Shown: in pieces, positions 1 through 8,085 of the stretch
Layout of the letters: the number at the start of each line of letters is the position of its first letter
Numbering within the stretch: the stretch's first letter is position 1
Assembly: GCA_910584695.1 (NCBI GenBank)
Contig: CAJUBR010000041.1
Location: 1-22,331 of the forward strand
Direction: 5' to 3'
Length of the DNA: 22,331 nucleotides
From: an uncultured Lachnospiraceae bacterium
Lineage (GTDB): Bacteria; Bacillota; Clostridia; Lachnospirales; Lachnospiraceae
Notes under the pieces: model-generated
Databases searched by the model: none
The model's input: the letters and a program-made list of their open reading frames with translations, nothing else
Told to the model about the DNA's origin: nothing
Program-made: the position numbers and the translations under genes

Positions 1-2270
1 ATTTTGATATACAAAGAACGGCGTCCGTTCATGCGGTAAATTTTGCTATGGAGCAGGGACAGGAAATCTTTGCGGTTATGGAAAAATCGGTAAGTGCTAA
101 TGATGTGATTTCAGAGGATCAGATTTATAAAATCGGAACACTGGCGAAGATAAAACAGGTGTTAAAACTTCCCAAAGGACATATAAGAGTGCTTTTTGTA
201 GGAGAAAAGAGGGCATCTTTCGAAAAAATTATTTATGAAGATAAATTTTATAAGGCAGATGCAGTTAAGGTAATCCATACTTTAAAGAATATGGAAATGT
301 TGGAGGAAGATGCCAGATTACGTACCGTAAAAGATGTGTTAAAGCAGTGTGAAAGAAGACAGATTATTTCCAATCCGGTTACTATGGCATCGCTGCAAAA
401 AATAAAGGATTTAGAACTTTTGATTGATTTGGCAGCAGAGGCATTGGCAATGCCGGCAATGTTCAAACAGCAGATATTAGAGATTATTGATCTGGCAGAG
501 CGTACAGAGAAGCTTTTGACAATCCTATTAAATGAAATAGAGATTTCGGATATCCGGGCAGAGCTTGGTGAAAAGTTAAAGAATTGTGTGAATAAGAATC
601 AGAGAGAGTATGTTCTTCGGGAGCAGATGAAAGTGATCCGAAGGGAATTAGGAGAAGAAAATGCCGAGGAAGAAGGAGAACATTACCTGAACCGGCTAGA
701 TGAGGTCAATCCTCCTGAGGAAGTAAGAGAAAAGTTAGAAAAGGAAATTAAGAGATTTTGCAGCCTATCTTATTCCTCATCAGAAAGTGCGGTGATTCGG
801 AACTATATTGAGACCGTTTTGGAATATCCATGGAGTATGGAAAAAAGAGAAAATAGTGATTTGAAAAAAGCAGAGCTTCGGCTGGAAAAAGACCATTATG
901 GTTTGAAGAGTATCAAAGAATGTATTATGGATTATCTTGCTGTTCGAAACCTAAGCGGCAGAAAGGATGCTCCTATCATTTGTCTTGTAGGTCCGCCGGG
1001 AACCGGAAAGACTTCAATTGCCAAATCTGTCGCAGCGGCATTACATAAAGAATATGGAAGGATTGCACTGGGTGGAGTTCGGGATGAGGCAGAAATTAGG
1101 GGACACCGAAAGACGTATATCGGGGCAATGCCGGGAAGAATTGTTACGGCAATTACCAAAACAGGTGTGAATAATCCTCTTATTCTGCTAGATGAAATTG
1201 ATAAAACCAGTAGTGACTATAAAGGGGATGTTTCTTCTGCACTGTTAGAGGTATTGGATGGGGAGCAGAATATTCACTTTATGGACCACTACTTCGAAGT
1301 ACCAGTGGATTTAAGTAATGTTTTATTTATTGCTACAGCCAATGATGCCGCTGCCATACCGGAGCCGCTTCGTGACCGTATGGAAATGATAGAAGTAAAC
1401 AGCTATACGGAAAATGAGAAATTCCATATTGCAAAATTATATCTTTTGGACAAACAGCTTAAGAAAAATGGATTAAAGCGAAGTCAGTTTAAAATCACAG
1501 ATGAAGCCGTTTACAAATTAATACAGAATTATACGAGGGAAGCCGGTGTACGGAATCTGGAGCGGAAGCTAAATACGCTGATGCAAAAGGCGGCAAGGGG
1601 GATTGTGACAGAGGAGTTTAAATCACTCAGGGTAACACCGAAGAAATTACGGGAACTGCTGGGGGTAGAGAAATATGGCACGGATATCCAAAAGCATGAA
1701 GACAAGATCGGAGTGGTAACAGGACTGGCATGGACAAAAGTAGGCGGAGATACTCTGATGGTTGAGGTAAATCTTATGGAGGGAAAGGGCAATCTAATCC
1801 TGACAGGTAATCTGGGAGAGGTTATGAAGGAATCCGCACAGATTGCACTATCTTTTGTCAGAACATTGCCGGAGATTAAAAAATTATCCGAAGGATTTTT
1901 TGAAAAACATATTGTGCATGTTCATGTTCCAGAGGGAGCCACACCAAAAGACGGACCTTCGGCGGGAATTACAATGGCATTGGCGATTTATTCGGCATTA
2001 CTGAACAAACCGGTAAACGGCAGACTTGCCATGACAGGAGAAATCTCATTAAGAGGAAAGGTGCTTTCGATTGGCGGATTGAAGGAAAAATTGTTAGCAG
2101 CAAAACGGGATGGTATGACAAAAGTTTTTGTTCCTGTTGGGAACCGGAAAAATGTTGAGGAATTAGAAGAGGAAATCACGGAGGGAATGGAGATTCTTTT
2201 TGTCTCCGATATGAGGGAAGTAATAGAGAATGGGGTTGTAAAGAAACCATTTTCGCTGAAAGAAAAATAA
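1..2270 (+). CDS. lon: ATP-dependent protease La (Lon), 5' end cut by window
   Basis: Lon is a cytosolic AAA+ serine protease that unfolds and degrades damaged and some regulatory proteins. The reading frame is open from the first bases of the window and reads into the Lon N-terminal substrate-binding domain (FDIQRTASVHAV before the first Met at 48), so the true start lies upstream and perhaps the first 20-30 residues are missing. Counting from Met48, the coiled middle section spans about 150-270. Walker A is GPPGTGKTS and Walker B is ILLDEIDK. The C-terminal protease domain has the PKDGPSAG serine (S638) and the catalytic lysine of the GGLKEK motif (K681), so the dyad is intact. The gene is followed 18 bases later by engB; lon next to ysxC/engB is the usual arrangement in Firmicutes, and the pair is probably one transcript. 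Met48 is an internal Met, not the start. Confidence 0.96.
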   Translation, partial: FDIQRTASVHAVNFAMEQGQEIFAVMEKSVSANDVISEDQIYKIGTLAKIKQVLKLPKGHIRVLFVGEKRASFEKIIYEDKFYKADAVKVIHTLKNMEMLEEDARLRTVKDVLKQCERRQIISNPVTMASLQKIKDLELLIDLAAEALAMPAMFKQQILEIIDLAERTEKLLTILLNEIEISDIRAELGEKLKNCVNKNQREYVLREQMKVIRRELGEENAEEEGEHYLNRLDEVNPPEEVREKLEKEIKRFCSLSYSSSESAVIRNYIETVLEYPWSMEKRENSDLKKAELRLEKDHYGLKSIKECIMDYLAVRNLSGRKDAPIICLVGPPGTGKTSIAKSVAAALHKEYGRIALGGVRDEAEIRGHRKTYIGAMPGRIVTAITKTGVNNPLILLDEIDKTSSDYKGDVSSALLEVLDGEQNIHFMDHYFEVPVDLSNVLFIATANDAAAIPEPLRDRMEMIEVNSYTENEKFHIAKLYLLDKQLKKNGLKRSQFKITDEAVYKLIQNYTREAGVRNLERKLNTLMQKAARGIVTEEFKSLRVTPKKLRELLGVEKYGTDIQKHEDKIGVVTGLAWTKVGGDTLMVEVNLMEGKGNLILTGNLGEVMKESAQIALSFVRTLPEIKKLSEGFFEKHIVHVHVPEGATPKDGPSAGITMALAIYSALLNKPVNGRLAMTGEISLRGKVLSIGGLKEKLLAAKRDGMTKVFVPVGNRKNVEELEEEITEGMEILFVSDMREVIENGVVKKPFSLKEK

Positions 2271-2288
2271 AGGAAAGAAGGCGAGCGT

Positions 2289-2891
2289 ATGATTATAAAG
2301 AGTGCTGAACTTGAAACGGTTTGTGGTGTGACGAGTAAACTGCCCCGGCATGAAGAAGTTGAAATTGCTTTTGCCGGCAAATCCAACGTAGGGAAATCTT
2401 CATTGATCAATGGTTTATTAAACCGTAAAGCGTTGGCACGAACGTCATCCCAGCCGGGAAAAACGCAGACGATTAATTTTTATAGAATTAATAACATGTT
2501 CTATTTTGTGGATCTGCCGGGCTATGGCTATGCAAAAGTATCAGTGAAAGAACGTGAAAAATGGGGAAAGATGATTGAAAAATACCTTCATTCCTCACCG
2601 ACTCTGACGGTGGTGTTTTTATTGATTGATATAAGACATGAGCCTTCGGAAAATGACAAGATCATGTATGACTGGATTTTGCATAATGGTTTTGTTCCGG
2701 TTATTATTGCAACGAAACTTGACAAGATCAAACGTTCACAACTTCCTAAAAATCTAAAAATCATCCGTACAAAGCTGGAAATGTCAAAAGAGGATATCAT
2801 TTTTCCATATTCGGCACTTTCTAAACAGGGAAGGGATGAAATACTGGATTATATTGAAGAAATCATGAAGGCTCCTGCCAAACCTCTGTAA
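2289..2891 (+). CDS. engB: Ribosome biogenesis GTP-binding protein EngB/YsxC
   Basis: A 200-residue TRAFAC GTPase of the EngB/YihA/YsxC family, needed in related bacteria for assembly of the 50S ribosomal subunit. Visible motifs are G1 GKSNVGKSS (residues 30-38), G3 DLPGYGYA (from D75) and G4 TKLDK (142-146). The length equals the family norm of about 195-210. The ATG at 2289 is preceded by AAAGAAGGCGAG at a workable distance, 18 bases after the lon stop, which suggests co-transcription with lon. The last 29 bases overlap, tail to tail, the end of the minus-strand DUF4364 gene. This leaves no room for a terminator between the two, so the convergent transcripts must run into each other. Confidence 0.96.
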   Translation: MIIKSAELETVCGVTSKLPRHEEVEIAFAGKSNVGKSSLINGLLNRKALARTSSQPGKTQTINFYRINNMFYFVDLPGYGYAKVSVKEREKWGKMIEKYLHSSPTLTVVFLLIDIRHEPSENDKIMYDWILHNGFVPVIIATKLDKIKRSQLPKNLKIIRTKLEMSKEDIIFPYSALSKQGRDEILDYIEEIMKAPAKPL

Positions 2892-3384
2892 TCAGGTATT
2901 GGTATATTTCTTCACTCTTGTCCCTCCAGGAATCGCAGATGTGGACTGCCTGTTCCTGAGTAGGGACAGTGAGCTTGATTTCTAATAATGTCTGGTTTTT
3001 TTCTTTAATACTGCATTGTGCGATATATTCATTATTAGACGGATAGTAGTCGGCGGAGATTGCAGACTCGTTACGAAGTTCAATCTTTTGTTCCTTTAAA
3101 TAGTTTAATATATCCATTTTTATGGTATCAGATATCTGGAACTCAAATAATTCAACAGCCTCTTTTCCCTGTTCCGTAATTTCATAAAGAGAATGGTTTC
3201 GTGCTGAGGTTGGTTTGATAAAATCACTTTCAACCAGTTCGTTTAGAGCAATTTGAAGATTAAAGTAATTTGTGTACTTATCTAAAAGAAACTGTGAAAT
3301 CTGGGAGCCGGTTAGTGGAAAATCTACCCGGTCTAACATATATAATATCATTAATTTATATTGAATCAATCCTTCGTTTTTCAT
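2863..3384 (-). CDS. DUF4364 family protein (winged-helix-like)
   Basis: A 173-residue soluble protein recognised as DUF4364, a family found mainly in Clostridia and predicted to carry a PadR/MarR-like winged-helix fold. Residues 1-80 contain an N-terminal helix cluster (LIQYKLMILYMLDRVDFPLTGSQ is the typical opening, where an inter-helix LTGSQIS turn is followed by a recognition-type helix) and a wing-like stretch ending in LYEITEQGKEA. Residues 90-170 form an alpha/beta C-terminal domain. The ATG at 3384 has a strong AAGGAGGT six bases upstream. It lies 148 bases downstream of the malic enzyme gene on the same strand. DNA binding is an inference from the fold; no target is known to me. Confidence 0.85.
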   Translation of the reverse strand: MKNEGLIQYKLMILYMLDRVDFPLTGSQISQFLLDKYTNYFNLQIALNELVESDFIKPTSARNHSLYEITEQGKEAVELFEFQISDTIKMDILNYLKEQKIELRNESAISADYYPSNNEYIAQCSIKEKNQTLLEIKLTVPTQEQAVHICDSWRDKSEEIYQYLITEVWQEPS

Positions 3385-3484
3385 AAGTACACCTCCTTAT
3401 ATTGTAATCATTGGTATAACTATATTCCTTTATTGTCGCTACTCGGTGAAAGACCCATTATGCCCCAATTCTCCGCTTTGTATA

Positions 3485-3515
3485 TGAAAAATATTTTGCG
3501 ATAGATAGCCAGTTA
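3485..3515 (-). terminator. Hairpin downstream of malic enzyme gene
   Basis: On the minus strand, just past the malic enzyme stop, a perfect 7-bp stem (ATAGATA / TATCTAT) with a six-base loop is followed by CGCAAAATATTTTTC. The stem is AT-rich and the U-run is displaced, so termination would be weak or partial. It could equally be an RNA 3'-end stabiliser. Confidence 0.35.
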
Positions 3516-3531
3516 TCTATTGTTGCTTATA

Positions 3532-4686
3532 CTAGTGTATGATATGGGACTTTACAGCTTCACTGACAGCATCTGCCACCCGTGGGTCAAATGCTTCCGG
3601 CATGATGAAGTCATCTGCTAGTTCTGCATCGGAAACTAAGCCGGCAATTGCATTTGCGGCAGCAAGTTTCATTTCCTCTGTAATAATTGAAGCATGACCT
3701 TCCAAAGCACCTTTGAAAATACCGGGGAATGCCACTACGTTGTTGACCTGATTTGGAAAATCGGAACGTCCGGTTCCGACGATTCTTGCTCCTGCAGCTT
3801 TTGCAATATCCGGCATGATTTCGGGAGTTGGATTTGCCATGGCAAAAAGAATGGAATCTTTGTTCATGGATTTGACCATATCTGCCGTAACGATGCCGGG
3901 TGCAGAAACTCCCACAAAGATATCGGCACCGACCAGTGCATCTTTAAGTGTGCCGGTCTTATGCTCCAGGTTGGTCAGACTGACCATTTCCTGCTGCATC
4001 CAGTTAAGCCCCTCGTAATTGTTGTGAAGAATTCCGTTGCGGTCACACATAGTAACATCTTCAAAGCCATAAGTAAGAAGCAGTTTTGTTATGGCGATAC
4101 CGGCAGAACCTGCACCATTTACGACAACTTTGCAATTCTCTTTTTTCTTACCGGTAATGCGGAGGGAATTTATGATACCGGAAAGTACGACAATTGCAGT
4201 ACCATGCTGGTCATCATGGAAGACCGGGATATCCAAAGCCTCGTTAAGACGACGTTCGATTTCAAAGCAGCGTGGTGCGGAAATGTCTTCCAGATTAATT
4301 CCGCCAAAGGCAGGGGCGATTCTTATAACAGTTTCGATAATTTCGTCAGTATCCTGTGTATCTAAACAGATGGGAACCGCATTTACATCACCGAAGGCTT
4401 TAAATAATACAGCTTTTCCCTCCATTACAGGCATAGCGGCTGATGCACCGATATTGCCGAGACCAAGCACTGCACTGCCATCGGATACAACTGCAACGGT
4501 ATTGCCCTTTTGGGTATACTTATATACATCAGAAGGATTTTGGGCAATTTTTCTGCAGGGTTCAGCAACACCCGGTGTATAGGCTAAAGATAAGTCTTCC
4601 CGGGATTTTACCTGACATTTTGGTACGGTGCTCATTTTGCCGGCCCATTCTTCGTGTAATTTTAATGATTTTTCATAAACATCCAT
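3532..4686 (-). CDS. NAD(P)-dependent malic enzyme
   Basis: A cytosolic enzyme that oxidatively decarboxylates malate to pyruvate and CO2 with reduction of NAD(P). The 384-residue size matches the short bacterial type (YtsJ-like) and lacks the phosphotransacetylase-like tail of MaeB. Seen in the protein: SLAYTPGVAEPC near residue 33 with the catalytic-region tyrosine, VSDGSAVLGLGNIG, the lysine-bearing MEGKAVLFK, the metal-binding segment FHDDQHGTA, and the dinucleotide motif VNGAGSAG. The ATG at 4686 is preceded on its strand by AAAGGATGG. An exact TATAAT at 4716-4711 sits about 25 bases before the start and could be the -10 element, although no good -35 is present. DUF4364 follows on the same strand. 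Confidence 0.94.
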   Translation of the reverse strand: MDVYEKSLKLHEEWAGKMSTVPKCQVKSREDLSLAYTPGVAEPCRKIAQNPSDVYKYTQKGNTVAVVSDGSAVLGLGNIGASAAMPVMEGKAVLFKAFGDVNAVPICLDTQDTDEIIETVIRIAPAFGGINLEDISAPRCFEIERRLNEALDIPVFHDDQHGTAIVVLSGIINSLRITGKKKENCKVVVNGAGSAGIAITKLLLTYGFEDVTMCDRNGILHNNYEGLNWMQQEMVSLTNLEHKTGTLKDALVGADIFVGVSAPGIVTADMVKSMNKDSILFAMANPTPEIMPDIAKAAGARIVGTGRSDFPNQVNNVVAFPGIFKGALEGHASIITEEMKLAAANAIAGLVSDAELADDFIMPEAFDPRVADAVSEAVKSHIIH

Positions 4687-4914
4687 TTTGATCCATCCTT
4701 TATTGTATAAATTATAAGACTACCGCAAAGGCAGTAACACGCTTAATCTTATGAAATAAGAGTGAAAGTCTGCATCTATCTTACCATTTAAAGGTATGAT
4801 ATGCAAGATTCTTTCCTGTTTTTATAATGAAAATGTGTAACAGCTCCGTCTTTTGTTGCCGGGCACGAATAACCCCTCTTTTCAAAACTCTGTTGCCTGA
4901 TACAGCACGCTGTA
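4687..4914. other. Intergenic leader of malic enzyme gene
   Basis: No credible gene is present. The stretch contains the possible -10 TATAAT (minus strand, 4716-4711) for the malic enzyme gene, and a small CTTAT/ATAAG inverted repeat near 4750. The short minus-strand reading frame at 4781-4969 has no family resemblance and runs into the tail of the frameshifted gene upstream, so it is treated as noise. Confidence 0.4.
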
Positions 4915-5324
4915 CTAGATAAGTGTTAAAAGTATGCCTAGCAAAAATATGATGGGAAGGCAGCAACACAAAATATCAGTGATGATTCCCTTGTTATATG
5001 TATTGTCTTCGTATAAAAATTCCTTTGGGTTTTCTGGATTAACAAGTAATACAATACATTGTCCGACTTCAAGCGAAACGAGTGAAGAATAAAAAGCGGA
5101 ATCAATAATATAGTTACAATTTCCATCTATTTCAGCAAATATTGGTTTGTAAACTATGCTGCCGCGTTTCGTCTTTTTTGCTAATATATCAATGACCTGG
5201 ACGGATAAGCGTTTTCTGCATTTTTTCTTTTATTGCTCCACTTTTTGTATTTAAAAATACATAACCCGCACCACAAAAATAAAATGATAATCCCAAATCC
5301 GAATATAATAATATAATCAATCAT
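4915..5324 (-). pseudogene. DUF3592-like membrane protein, split by a frameshift
   Basis: Translating the minus strand from ATG 5324 (behind TAGGAGGCG) gives MIDYIIIFGFGIIILFLWCG, a membrane helix followed by a basic stretch, and then a stop at 5183-5181 after 47 residues. A second frame takes over at about 5226 and reads SVQVIDILAKKTKRGSIVYK onward, then VNPENPKEFL and a C-terminal membrane helix, ending at TAG 4917-4915. Adding one A to the six-A run at 5226-5221 joins both parts into one 136-residue protein with two membrane helices flanking an extracytoplasmic or cytosolic beta domain. The GxIVYKPIFAEIDG and VNPENP pieces resemble DUF3592. Possible explanations are a real inactivating deletion, phase variation at the homopolymer, or a sequencing error. 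Function is unknown. Confidence 0.7.
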
Positions 5325-5348
5325 ACTGATACGCCTCCTAAATATATT

Positions 5349-5430
5349 TTTATTCCCGCAAGCGATGAGTCAAGGGATTGTAATTATGTGGACAGTTGAC
5401 GAATGCCGCGGGGGGTATTGACTAGTTGAC
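5349..5430 (+). repeat. Dispersed intergenic repeat, short copy B
   Basis: The left end (5349-5374) matches 23 of 26 bases of 12834-12859, and the right end (about 5405-5424, GCGGGG..TATTGACTA) matches 12953-12968. The centre is shorter than in the other copy. The right end supplies the TAG stop (5424-5422) of the neighbouring minus-strand reading frame. The pair shows a dispersed element with conserved ends and a variable middle. Confidence 0.6.
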
Positions 5431-6063
5431 TTTTTGATATATATACTTCCATGCATTATATGAAAGATTCCAAGCATTTGTAATTGTATCTACATTATTT
5501 GTATATATATTACCTAACGGTATAGTGGGAGCTGTTTCAGACATTGAAACATTTCTTTCTAAAGCTGTTGCTTCTCCGCCTATACCAATTTCTGCGTAAC
5601 CACCTACTGGTTCCATTTCATTTCCTTCGCCTGCAGAGAGAATACCGGCACTGCCTACAAATCCTTCTCCTATGCTGCCACCTATATCTGTATCGAATCC
5701 TTCTGCATCATTTATACTTTCCATGCCAGGATAAACTGCTACATAAGCTGTGCCATCTGCTGATGCACCTGTTTGATATAGATTTATTTGCTGGATTGTT
5801 ACAAATGTTCTTTTCTGCATTTTTATAGTATATACTAATAAGATTTAATGCGTTTCCTAATTTTTTTGTATTATTTGTTTCTGTTTCTAAATCAGAAATA
5901 ATGGTTTTAAATGTTGCATTGATGTTATGATAAGTACTCATTTGAGAAATTGAACTTGAATGCTCTCAACTTTTTGTTTTCTATGCAGCAACTCTTTTTG
6001 TAATGCATTAATGTTATTAGATTCTTTTAATAATACATCGTAATCAATTGAAATGTTACTCAT
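5422..6063 (-). pseudogene. Broken helical gene, possibly type VII secretion related
   Basis: Three minus-strand segments look like one gene. Segment 1 starts at ATG 6063, nine bases after GAGGAG, reads MSNISIDYDVLLKESNNINA.. for 41 residues and stops at 5940-5938. Segment 2 begins with an ATGA overlap at 5941 and reads a helical stretch ending IYYKNAEK near 5815. Segment 3 (open frame 5820-5422) is Gly- and acid-rich and ends YIYQKVN. Segments 1 and 3 share one frame and segment 2 is shifted, so one lost base near 5940 and one gained base near 5820 would explain the layout. The N-terminal pattern (heptad-like helices ending in Y-x-x-AE) resembles small WXG100/LXG-type proteins. That is a weak family guess; no WXG motif is seen. 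The stop codon lies within repeat copy B, so the 3' end may also be lost. Confidence 0.45.
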
Positions 6064-6271
6064 TTATAATCACTCCTCGTATTTTTTAGTAAATGTATAA
6101 TAACACAATTGCTAGTAAAATTTTGGTTTTTCCTATGAATAACCAGTTTTTTAATAAATGATCAGACGAACATTAGGTGTGGAATATTTGCTGTTTGTCG
6201 TTGTTTTGCTTATTGTTGAGGAGATTCAAAAATCTTGTCTGAAGAATCATTTATAAATCCTTACTTTAGGG

Positions 6272-6299
6272 TTTACAATCCGAAAAAGTATGTTATAAT
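6272..6299 (+). promoter_or_regulatory. Sigma-A-type promoter of rho
   Basis: TTTACA (6272-6277) and an exact TATAAT (6294-6299) are separated by 16 bases. Transcription from about 6306 would give a leader of roughly 200 nt before the rho start codon, which is long enough for autoregulation as known for rho in other bacteria. Confidence 0.75.
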
Positions 6300-6374
6300 C
6301 AAGTTAGTAAAAAATCATCTATATCTGTATTCGGATTTTACCCAGGTTTTATAATTTATCATTTGGAATCGTTG

Positions 6375-6403
6375 ATGATATTCTTAAAAAAGAGTATCAT
6401 TTT
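6375..6403 (+). promoter_or_regulatory. Hairpin in rho leader
   Basis: ATGATATTCTT and AAGAGTATCAT pair over 11 bp with a single G-U wobble and an AAAA loop, followed by a short T-run. It resembles a weak intrinsic terminator or attenuator inside the rho 5' UTR. No alternative antiterminator fold was identified by eye. Confidence 0.4.
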
Positions 6404-6509
6404 ATGCATGTTTTTATGACCGGAGTGGTTGGGAGAATGTTTTATAGATAGGAGAAAATTCAGAAAAACGTGTCCCGTTATTATAATGGGAATAGGGAAA
6501 GGAGATTAT

Positions 6510-7982
6510 ATGAATTTTGATGAAATGACTTTGCAGGAACTGAGAAGTGTGGCAAAGGAGTTAGGAATTAAAGGAATCTCTGCAATGAAAAAGGGGGAGC
6601 TTGCAGATCTTTTGAAAGCAGTGAAAGGACACCAGAAGGCAGAGAAGGAATTGGTAAAGAAAGAAAATTCCAAAGTGAAGAAAGAAAGAGATAAAGCAGT
6701 ACCGGAAAAGAAAATTCGAAAAGATATGACAGAGTTAAAAGAGAATCCGGACAGAAAAAATACAGAGTTTCGGAAGGAACAAGAGGGAAAGAAAGAGAAC
6801 GAGAATCCCTGGACGAATAATCGGACAGATGCAATTGATATGAATCTTGATAGCGGCAGAGAAGCAAATGGTATTCTCGAGGTTATGTCGGATGGATTTG
6901 GATTTATCCGTTGTGAAAATTATCTTCCGGGTGAGAATGATATTTATGTATCACCGGCCCAGATCAAACGGTTTAATTTAAAGACCGGTGATATCATAAT
7001 CGGAAATACAAAAATCAAGACCGAGAAAGAAAAATTTGCGGCCTTATTGTATATTAAGACAGTGAACGAATATCCGGTAGAGGAAGCTATGCGTCGTAAG
7101 AGTTTTGAAGAGCTGACACCTGTTTTTCCGGATGAGAGAATCAAATTGGAAAATGAGCATGCACGTGGTATTTCTATGCGGATTATGGATTTGCTTGCTC
7201 CAATCGGCAAAGGGCAAAGAGGTATGATTGTTGCACCGCCGAAAGCAGGTAAAACAACCCTGCTTAAGCAGATTGCTGTAAGTATCAGCCGTACCTATAA
7301 GAACATGCATTTAATTGTGCTTTTGATTGATGAAAGGCCTGAAGAGGTTACAGATATTCGTGAGACGATCGAAGGTTCTAATGTTGAAGTGATCTATTCT
7401 ACATTTGATGAACTTCCAGAACATCATAAAAGAGTTTCTGAAATGGTATTGGAGCGAGCAAAGAGATTAGTAGAGCATGGAGAAGATGTTGTCATTTTGC
7501 TAGATTCCATTACACGATTGGCAAGGGCTTATAATCTTACGGTTCCTCCAAGTGGAAGAACCTTAACAGGTGGTTTAGACCCGGCAGCACTTCATATGCC
7601 AAAGAAATTTTTTGGTGCCGCCAGAAATATGAGGGAAGGCGGTTCCTTAACGGTACTTGCTACCGCTTTAGTTGAGACAGGCTCTAAGATGGATGATGTC
7701 GTATTCGAGGAATTCAAAGGAACCGGTAATATGGAACTTGTTCTTGACCGCAGACTTTCTGAAAAACGAATTTTTCCGGCTATTGATATTGCAAAGTCCG
7801 GTACAAGAAGAGACGATCTGCTTTTGACACCGTTGGAGCAGGAGGCTGTATATGCAATGCATAAAGAGTTCTCTGGTAACCGTTCGGAAGAGTCTGTTGA
7901 AGAAGTTCTCAGACTGTTCCTCCGTACCAAGAATAATCAGGAATTTTTGAGTCTGATAAAGCGTTCATTATTAAGAAAATAG
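6510..7982 (+). CDS. rho: Transcription termination factor Rho
   Basis: A hexameric RNA-dependent ATPase that terminates transcription. From ATG 6510 (GGAG at 6501-6504) it has 490 residues. An in-frame Met at 6429 exists, but the preferred start begins MNFDEMTLQELRSVAKELGI, the standard Rho N-terminal helix domain. An insertion of about 70 residues rich in Lys, Glu and Arg (about 40-110) separates this from the cold-shock-like RNA-binding domain (GILEVMSDGFGFIR). The ATPase core has Walker A APPKAGKTT (242-250), Walker B VVILLDSITRLARAYN, and an R-loop/arginine region ending in VLDRRLSEKRIFPAIDI. All core motifs are intact. The insertion makes it longer than the 419-residue E. coli protein; such N-terminal insertions are known in several phyla and may add RNA affinity or phase-separation behaviour. 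Confidence 0.96.
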   Translation: MNFDEMTLQELRSVAKELGIKGISAMKKGELADLLKAVKGHQKAEKELVKKENSKVKKERDKAVPEKKIRKDMTELKENPDRKNTEFRKEQEGKKENENPWTNNRTDAIDMNLDSGREANGILEVMSDGFGFIRCENYLPGENDIYVSPAQIKRFNLKTGDIIIGNTKIKTEKEKFAALLYIKTVNEYPVEEAMRRKSFEELTPVFPDERIKLENEHARGISMRIMDLLAPIGKGQRGMIVAPPKAGKTTLLKQIAVSISRTYKNMHLIVLLIDERPEEVTDIRETIEGSNVEVIYSTFDELPEHHKRVSEMVLERAKRLVEHGEDVVILLDSITRLARAYNLTVPPSGRTLTGGLDPAALHMPKKFFGAARNMREGGSLTVLATALVETGSKMDDVVFEEFKGTGNMELVLDRRLSEKRIFPAIDIAKSGTRRDDLLLTPLEQEAVYAMHKEFSGNRSEESVEEVLRLFLRTKNNQEFLSLIKRSLLRK

Positions 7983-7999
7983 AAACTCTAAAAAACTGC

Positions 8000-8028
8000 T
8001 TGCATTTATTTTTGTGATATGGTAGACT
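8000..8028 (+). promoter_or_regulatory. Possible promoter of rpmE
   Basis: TTGCAT (8000-8005) and TAGACT (8023-8028) lie 17 bases apart, a weak match to sigma-A boxes. No clear terminator is seen after rho, so rpmE may be expressed both from here and by readthrough. Confidence 0.35.
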
Positions 8029-8042
8029 ATAGAAGTTATTTG

Positions 8043-8060
8043 GGCGGGTTGGAATCTGCC
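8043..8060 (+). promoter_or_regulatory. Hairpin in rpmE leader, possible L31 autoregulatory site
   Basis: GGCGGG pairs with TCTGCC (with G-U pairs) around a TTGGAA loop, ending 25 bases before the rpmE start codon. Structured leaders that bind L31 have been described upstream of rpmE in Firmicutes. Whether this is that motif is not established by eye. Confidence 0.3.
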
Positions 8061-8085
8061 AATATATTTAGAGAGGTGTATATCA

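Larger units (their letters stand above)
6064..6509. other. Intergenic region and rho leader
   Basis: The first 200 bases (6064-6270) are AT-rich and hold only the ribosome binding site of the broken minus-strand gene; nothing else is recognised. The remainder carries the rho promoter at 6272-6299 and a leader of about 200 nt with one strong hairpin (6375-6400). Confidence 0.5.

Noticed and set aside
3694..4365. A 223-codon plus-strand frame antisense to malic enzyme
   Set aside because: It lies wholly within a well-supported enzyme gene, has no family-like motif and no convincing ribosome binding site, and its composition is that of a shadow frame.
4938..5126. A 62-residue minus-strand frame starting MEIVTI
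   Set aside because: It is out of frame with the DUF3592-like reading that explains the same bases and has no ribosome binding site.
6429..6509. Extended N-terminus of Rho
   Set aside because: The extra 27 residues are not Rho-like, and the Met at 6510 has a good ribosome binding site and a canonical Rho start.
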